The position numbers and the translations under genes were made by a program. The notes beneath the pieces are model-generated. The model was not told the origin of the DNA. It ran no database searches and saw nothing but the letters and a program-made list of their open reading frames with translations. This document shows, piece after piece, positions 16,502 to 20,507 of a DNA stretch of 20,507 bases (positions are counted from its first letter, which is position 1; each line of letters opens with the position of its first letter). The stretch is from Rickettsiales bacterium (GTDB lineage: Bacteria; Pseudomonadota; Alphaproteobacteria; Rickettsiales; UBA1997): assembly GCA_031289855.1 (NCBI GenBank), contig JAITOR010000028.1, forward strand, positions 1 through 20,507, in the 5' to 3' direction.

Positions 16502-17797
16502 TTATATTTCCATAACTTTTACTTTCACAATTCCATCTGGCATTTCGATAATATAATCTTCGTTAATCATCATTTTTTGTTTCAATTTAACAATCTCTCC
16601 ATTCATATTTTTTATAATTGGAAATCGTTTTTCATATTTCATAATTTTTATTACAATATTATGTATTTTTCTCTTTTTTCCATTATATTTGTTAAGTTTT
16701 TTGAGCGTAAAATTTTTGTAAAAACTTTTAATTTTCAATTTTATTTCTTTGATTTTAAACTTATTTTTCGTTCTCTTTGCAATCTTTTTTTTACAAATAT
16801 TTAAAAATAACTCAATAATTCTTTTTTCTCTCACAATAATATTGTTAGCCTGCTTTATAATTGCTTGTTTAAAAATGATACATATTTTATCAAATTTTCC
16901 TTTCCTAACATTGTATTTATTAAGTTTTTTAAGTGTAAATTGTCTAAACAAAGATTTAATTTTCGCAATCGCCTCTTCTTTTGTAATGGTCAATGAAGTT
17001 GCCACTGAAGTTGGTGTTGGCAATCGCATATCGCTAACATAATCTATCAATGTCCAATCCACATCATGCCCTACGGCACTGATTATTGGAATTTTTGAAC
17101 TAAATACTTCCCTTGCCATATTTTCATTATCAAAAGCCATTAAATCATTCCATCTGTCGCCACCACCTCTTGTAATTACTATACAATCTAAATTCATAGT
17201 GTTAAAATGTCTAATGCCATCTATGATATCTGTCGGACATTTTTGTCCTTGCACCGATGCATTAAATATTTTTATATTTTTAATTGGTGTTTTTCCAATA
17301 AGATTTTTTATAACATCTTGTAGTCCAGCACTGCCAATTTTACTAATAATACCTATATTTTGTGGTAACTTTTTAATCGTCCTAATTTTACTTGGAAAAA
17401 CACTCAAAATACTATCCCCTTTGTCCGCAGGGTTCTTTCTTTTCAACATGCCTTCCTTTGACAATTTTTCCTTCAACAATTGAAATCGTTTAAAAATATC
17501 GCCTTCACCTTCGGTTTCCATAGTATCAACATCCACATAATGTCGTTCATTCCACAAGCCCATTTTTCCAATCACCACAACTTTTAGACCATTTTGTACC
17601 ACAAATTTTAATTTGACAGCCTTCGCACCCCACATTGTGGCTCCAATTTGCGTTTTTTCATCCTTTAATTGGAAATACAGATGTCCACCCTTTCCTTGCG
17701 AAAAGCTTGCAATTTCACCTTTCACCTTAAAAACAAGCAAACTTTCAAATTTCCTTTTAAGTGCATCATTTAATTGAGTAACATCATATTCATTCAT
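16502..17797 (-). CDS. xseA: exodeoxyribonuclease VII large subunit
   Basis: ExoVII degrades single-stranded DNA from both ends into short oligonucleotides. The N-terminal OB fold (VKGEIASFSQGKGGHLYFQLKDE, residues 26-48) is followed by the catalytic domain: IGIISKIGSAGLQDV at 148-162, ITRGGGDRWNDLMAFDNE at 208-225, and GHDVDWTLIDYVSDMRLPTPTSVA at 243-266. Length is normal at 431. The C-terminal third is a lysine-rich coiled coil in which a segment is repeated: KIKSLFRQFTLKKLNKYN at 279-296 and KIKSFYKNFTLKKLNKYN at 355-372, a 76-residue period. The small subunit xseB is not in the window. The start overlaps the end of the upstream gene by 8 nt, so it is translated from the rpsO transcript or from an internal promoter. 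Confidence 0.92.
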   Translation of the reverse strand: MNEYDVTQLNDALKRKFESLLVFKVKGEIASFSQGKGGHLYFQLKDEKTQIGATMWGAKAVKLKFVVQNGLKVVVIGKMGLWNERHYVDVDTMETEGEGDIFKRFQLLKEKLSKEGMLKRKNPADKGDSILSVFPSKIRTIKKLPQNIGIISKIGSAGLQDVIKNLIGKTPIKNIKIFNASVQGQKCPTDIIDGIRHFNTMNLDCIVITRGGGDRWNDLMAFDNENMAREVFSSKIPIISAVGHDVDWTLIDYVSDMRLPTPTSVATSLTITKEEAIAKIKSLFRQFTLKKLNKYNVRKGKFDKICIIFKQAIIKQANNIIVREKRIIELFLNICKKKIAKRTKNKFKIKEIKLKIKSFYKNFTLKKLNKYNGKKRKIHNIVIKIMKYEKRFPIIKNMNGEIVKLKQKMMINEDYIIEMPDGIVKVKVMEI

Positions 17798-18530
17798 TAA
17801 AACCCTTTACTTTGATGATTATTTGACATACTTTGAACTTATAAAATGTAAAATATTCTTCTTTATCGGCACACATTTCATTGACTTTACTATTTTTGTT
17901 TATATGATTGCCACCGTACACTTGAACATCGCCATCAAATGGATTTCCATCATCAATTTTGTTGTCAAACATATAGGCAATATGCGGGGTTAAATTGTTA
18001 TAAATTTCAATGTCTTTATCATTTCTTATCTTTTTAATCCCTAAATGGAAGTAATTTTTATTATTTCTATTGAACACTAAAATTCCGGCATTTAAAAATT
18101 TATTTATTGGAAAAATGACCTTTTGAGAATTCTTCAAAAATCCAGAATTATATAAATGTATAAAAAAATTATATACTTCGCCATCAAATTTCAAGTTTTC
18201 ATCTTCCACTCCATCCATTTGGTTTTTATCCTCTATAATACCATTTTCATTTCCGTCAGTGTTCTTTTTTGATAATGTAAAAATTTGTGTTTTTTTGGTA
18301 TCACCTGGTAAAGCATCATATTTGATTTCGAAATTTTTAATTGCTATATTTATTTCATTCAATTCGGCAATTACTCTATTTACTTCTCCATTTCTTAATG
18401 TAATTTTTAAATTAAAAAAAATTGAAGAAATAACACTTCCGGCTATTAAAAATATCAAAATATCGGTAATTTTATATTCTCTATTTTTAATATACAAAAA
18501 AACATTTTTTATTTTAATTAAAAATTTCAT
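17790..18530 (-). CDS. pseudopilin-like protein with degenerate prepilin signal
   Basis: This is a 246-residue protein with one N-terminal membrane segment (about 22-40) followed by a polar helix and then the motif NFEIKYDALPGDTKK (66-80). A K-Y-x-A-L-P-G-D element after a long helix is typical of type II secretion/type IV pilus pseudopilins of proteobacteria. The class III cleavage motif (G then F-T-L-I-E) is not intact; the corresponding place reads REYKITDILIFL, lacking the Gly and Glu. It may be an unprocessed inner-membrane relative or a decaying pilin. The C-terminal domain has two late cysteines (about 218 and 234). It overlaps xseA by 8 nt and the upstream flavoprotein by 4 nt, an odd neighbourhood for a pilin. 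No other pilus gene is visible. Confidence 0.55.
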   Translation of the reverse strand: MKFLIKIKNVFLYIKNREYKITDILIFLIAGSVISSIFFNLKITLRNGEVNRVIAELNEINIAIKNFEIKYDALPGDTKKTQIFTLSKKNTDGNENGIIEDKNQMDGVEDENLKFDGEVYNFFIHLYNSGFLKNSQKVIFPINKFLNAGILVFNRNNKNYFHLGIKKIRNDKDIEIYNNLTPHIAYMFDNKIDDGNPFDGDVQVYGGNHINKNSKVNEMCADKEEYFTFYKFKVCQIIIKVKGFNE

Positions 18531-19087
18531 ACAATTTTTTTAATCAACCATACAATATTTTCCCCAAGATTTTTCATGTTATCCATCGCCTCATTATCAT
18601 TGTTTACATCTCCAATTCCTATATTCCAATAGGTGGAGCCAGGTATAAGCATTTCATTCATTAAAAACACATAGTGTAATGAAGCCTGTATAGCACTTCC
18701 GCCAGCCCGTCTTTCCGCCACCACACCTGCACCAATTTTATGTTTCAATAATCTATTGTTGGCCAATGATACATAACCCATCCTGTCAATAAATGCTTTT
18801 GTCTCAGGAGACATTGCGGAAAAATAAGATGGAGTGCCTAAAATTATCGCATCAGCATCAACTATTTCCGCAAAAACCGAGTTAAAAATATCATCAGCAA
18901 AAGCACAAGTCTTGTTTTTCAAAGATCTACATTGCCCGCAAGCGCGACATCCATGAATATTTTGTCCTCCAATTTGTATAAATTTTGTTTCACCGCCACT
19001 ACTTTTAACAACCTTCAAAATCTCATTTAACATTGTGGCTGTATTGCCATTTTTGTTGGGACTTCCATTTATCGCAACTACTTTCAT
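18527..19087 (-). CDS. flavodoxin-fold NAD(P)H:FMN reductase / iron-sulfur flavoprotein family
   Basis: This 186-residue flavodoxin-like fold opens with MKVVAINGSPNKNGNTATML, the FMN phosphate-binding loop (GSPxxxGNT). A cysteine cluster follows, HGCRACGQC with a further Cys in the TCAF segment about ten residues on, matching the compact motif (C-x2-C-x2-C then a spaced C) of iron-sulfur flavoproteins. GTPSYFSAMSPETKAFIDR is the second flavin-binding loop. Members transfer electrons from NAD(P)H or ferredoxin; the precise acceptor is unknown. The start codon shares one base with the rpsO stop (TAATG at 19089-19085), and the end overlaps the pseudopilin-like gene by 4 nt, so it is the second gene of the rpsO operon. 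Confidence 0.85.
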   Translation of the reverse strand: MKVVAINGSPNKNGNTATMLNEILKVVKSSGGETKFIQIGGQNIHGCRACGQCRSLKNKTCAFADDIFNSVFAEIVDADAIILGTPSYFSAMSPETKAFIDRMGYVSLANNRLLKHKIGAGVVAERRAGGSAIQASLHYVFLMNEMLIPGSTYWNIGIGDVNNDNEAMDNMKNLGENIVWLIKKIV

Positions 19088-19350
19088 TAGTTATTATCTT
19101 TTAATCCTAATTTTGCAATCAATGCAAGATATCTATCAAGATAAGTTTTTTTAAAATACGACAACAATCTTTTTCTTCTTGAAACTAACATTAATAAACC
19201 TCTTCTTGTGGCAAAATCTTTTTTATGAATTTTACAATGTTCTGTAATCTGTTTAATTCTTTCAGTTAAAATTGCTACTTGCACCTCAACTGAACCGGTA
19301 TCACTATCTTTTGTACCGAATTCTTTTATAATTTTTTCTTTTTCAACCAT
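19087..19350 (-). CDS. rpsO: 30S ribosomal protein S15
   Basis: An 87-residue S15 of normal length. It shows the family pattern: FGTKDSDTGSVEVQVAILTE at about 11-30, then HKKDFATRRGLLMLVSRRKRLLSYFKK at about 43-69. S15 binds 16S rRNA early in assembly of the platform and often represses its own mRNA. AAGGA stands before the ATG. Its promoter at 19403-19430 leaves a leader of roughly 45 nt. In many proteobacteria rpsO is followed by pnp; here it is followed by a flavoprotein gene instead. Confidence 0.96.
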   Translation of the reverse strand: MVEKEKIIKEFGTKDSDTGSVEVQVAILTERIKQITEHCKIHKKDFATRRGLLMLVSRRKRLLSYFKKTYLDRYLALIAKLGLKDNN

Positions 19351-19402
19351 TTTGAGTCCTTAATTTGTTAATAAAATGCCATCTCAAAACACAGCATATT
19401 TT

Positions 19403-19430
19403 ATTATAACACATAAAAAATAAAAAGCAA
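19403..19430 (-). promoter_or_regulatory. predicted rpsO operon promoter
   Basis: On the minus strand, TTGCTT (19430-19425), a 16-nt spacer and a perfect TATAAT (19408-19403). It lies between the fabI stop and the rpsO start and should drive the rpsO-flavoprotein-pseudopilin-xseA run. Confidence 0.7.
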
Positions 19431-19456
19431 TCTTATTCTTCATTTATTTTATAAAA

Positions 19457-20266
19457 CTAAACACTTTTTGGTAATTCTAAATTTTCCGTATTGGGGTCTT
19501 TCATTCCCATTACATGATATCCACCATCAACATGTATAACTTCTCCTGTTACATTTGAGGAAAAATCACTAAACAAATATACGGCAGTTTTTCCATTTTC
19601 TTCAATGGTCGTATTTCTTTTTAATGGTGTGTTTAATTCGTGATATTTAAGCATATAATTAAAATCACTAATTCCGCTTGCGGCCAAAGTTTTAACAGGA
19701 CCTGATGATATGGCATTAACTCTAATTCCGTCGGCTCCTAAATCTGGTGCAAGATATTTTACAGAAGTTTCCAATGCTGATTTTGCAATTCCCATTACAT
19801 TGTAATTTGGCACCCATTTTTCTGCTCCAAAATAAGTTAAAGTTACAACTGAGCCACCATTTGTCATCATTTTTCTTGCTCTTGCTGATAAGCCAATTAA
19901 AGAGTAGGCAGAAATATTTAAAGCATTGGTGAAATTTGCCATTGAAGTTCCAGTAATACCTCCCTCCAATTCGTTTTTGTCACTGAAGGCCAAACAATGC
20001 AGAAGACCATCAATTTTGTTCCATTTTTTGCTAACTTCTGCAAACAATTTATCCATATTTTCTTCCGTTGACACATCTAATTCAGCAGTGAAATTGCATT
20101 TCAATTCTTCAGCGAGAGGTAAAACTCTTTTTTTTGCCACTTCATTTTGATAAGTAAGGCACAATTCAGCACCTTCTTTTGCACATTCTTGGGCTACTCC
20201 CCATGCGATAGATTTGTTATTTAACACACCTGTTAGTAAAATTTTTTTTCCTGATAAAAGACCCAT
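19457..20266 (-). CDS. fabI: enoyl-[acyl-carrier-protein] reductase (NADH)
   Basis: FabI reduces trans-2-enoyl-ACP in each round of fatty acid elongation. From ATG 20266 the protein is 269 residues, close to the family norm of about 260. Motifs: GVLNNKSIAWGVAQ at 13-26 (the FabI form of the dinucleotide-binding loop), and catalytic Y145, Y155 and K162 in LTYFGAEKWVPNYNVMGIAK (Y-x6-K). RVNAISSGPVKTLAASGISDF and a C-terminal VTGEVIHVDGGYHVMGM follow. A longer frame starting at 20323 was rejected because its extra 19 residues are lysine- and asparagine-rich and its first codon lies inside the predicted -35 box. No Shine-Dalgarno is evident. Confidence 0.94.
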   Translation of the reverse strand: MGLLSGKKILLTGVLNNKSIAWGVAQECAKEGAELCLTYQNEVAKKRVLPLAEELKCNFTAELDVSTEENMDKLFAEVSKKWNKIDGLLHCLAFSDKNELEGGITGTSMANFTNALNISAYSLIGLSARARKMMTNGGSVVTLTYFGAEKWVPNYNVMGIAKSALETSVKYLAPDLGADGIRVNAISSGPVKTLAASGISDFNYMLKYHELNTPLKRNTTIEENGKTAVYLFSDFSSNVTGEVIHVDGGYHVMGMKDPNTENLELPKSV

Positions 20267-20295
20267 ACTGACTAAACAATTTTTATTATATTTGT

Positions 20296-20323
20296 ATACT
20301 ATTTTGTTTTTTTTAAAAAGCAA
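20296..20323 (-). promoter_or_regulatory. predicted fabI promoter
   Basis: On the minus strand, TTGCTT (20323-20318), a 16-nt spacer and TAGTAT (20301-20296). It supports the shorter fabI start at 20266, giving a leader of about 25 nt. Confidence 0.5.
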
Positions 20324-20345
20324 ATTTGATTTATTAAAATAAACT

Positions 20346-20391
20346 ATTATTCTCTATTATATGAATCAATTATTCTCTATTATATGAATCA
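20346..20391 (+). repeat. perfect 23-bp tandem duplication over a start codon
   Basis: Two identical 23-bp copies, 20346-20368 and 20369-20391, each ending in ATGAATCA. The second copy supplies the start of the glycosyltransferase at 20384. The first supplies an upstream ATG (20361) opening an 8-codon ORF whose TGA (20385-20387) overlaps that start as ATGA. Confidence 0.9.
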
Positions 20392-20507
20392 TATTCCTAT
20401 TTTTCTTGCCACAGATGATAATTATGCTAAATATGCGGCCACTACGATGATATCCATTCTTTACAATACAAATTCATTTGTGGATTTTTATATTCTTGAT
20501 AGTGGTA
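20384..20507 (+). CDS. glycosyltransferase family 8 protein, N-terminal part (cut by window edge)
   Basis: About 41 codons are visible, reading IPIFLATDDNYAKYAATTMI, then SILYNTNSFVDFYILDSG. This is the standard opening of GT8 (LgtC/WaaJ-type) enzymes: a beta strand, the A-x-D-x-x-Y nucleotide-sugar loop, S-I-L, then F-Y-I-L-D. GT8 enzymes add glucose or galactose to lipopolysaccharide cores or capsule. The metal-binding D-x-D is beyond the window. Translation may be coupled to the 8-codon upstream ORF produced by the tandem duplication. No Shine-Dalgarno is seen. It is divergent from fabI. Confidence 0.82.
   Translation, partial: MNHIPIFLATDDNYAKYAATTMISILYNTNSFVDFYILDSG

Noticed and set aside
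20267..20323. N-terminal extension of FabI from an ATG at 20323
   Set aside because: The 19 extra residues are low-complexity, precede the conserved FabI start, and the codons overlap a predicted promoter.

Overview
The window is clearly AT-rich and densely packed. It carries genes for a Gram-negative cell envelope (lpxC, fabI, a MacB/LolE-type permease). The archaeal/Rickettsia-like type of valyl-tRNA synthetase, the FabI and BCAT types and the recurrent -35 box TTGCTT/TTGACT all fit an alphaproteobacterium. An uncultured, probably host-associated, AT-rich lineage is my best guess; this is inference, and I could run no taxonomic search.

Layout, left to right. 1-753 (minus): the 5' part of holA, preceded one base away by a secreted PNPOx-like flavoprotein. 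866-2089 (plus): a MacB-type permease without its ATPase. 2134-5760 (plus): an ilvE-valS operon whose leader encodes a 19-residue peptide rich in Ile/Val/Leu, a probable attenuation device. 5757-6750 (minus): a DUF4422 glycosyltransferase-like gene whose true 5' end runs through a 39-nt TC/GA dinucleotide tract. As sequenced, the ATG-initiated frame is out of register (OFF), so the gene looks phase variable. 7010-10503 (minus): a two-gene heterodimeric ABC exporter. 10504-11019: a long intergenic region ending in a good promoter for cspA (11020-11217, plus). cspA and dnaB (11282-12712, minus) converge on a shared terminator.

12901-16449 (plus) is one tightly packed run: the c subunit and the b/delta-fusion subunit of an N-type ATPase, then lpxC (with about 42 extra residues before its second zinc motif), an unrecognised acidic protein, and a PHP-domain phosphoesterase. 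The usual N-ATPase neighbours (atpD, C, Q, R, B before; atpA, G after) are absent, so this ATPase operon appears split. 16502-19350 (minus) is a second overlapping run read rpsO, flavodoxin-like reductase, degenerate pseudopilin-like protein, xseA. fabI (19457-20266, minus) follows with its own promoter. A partial family 8 glycosyltransferase starts at 20384 directly behind a perfect 23-bp tandem duplication that includes its start codon.

Most of the window is housekeeping. The points worth following are the phase-variable surface-sugar gene at 6689-6727, the split N-ATPase, the branched-chain leader peptide, the LpxC insertion and the duplicated start of the last gene. I saw no tRNA, rRNA, CRISPR array, insertion sequence or prophage gene.
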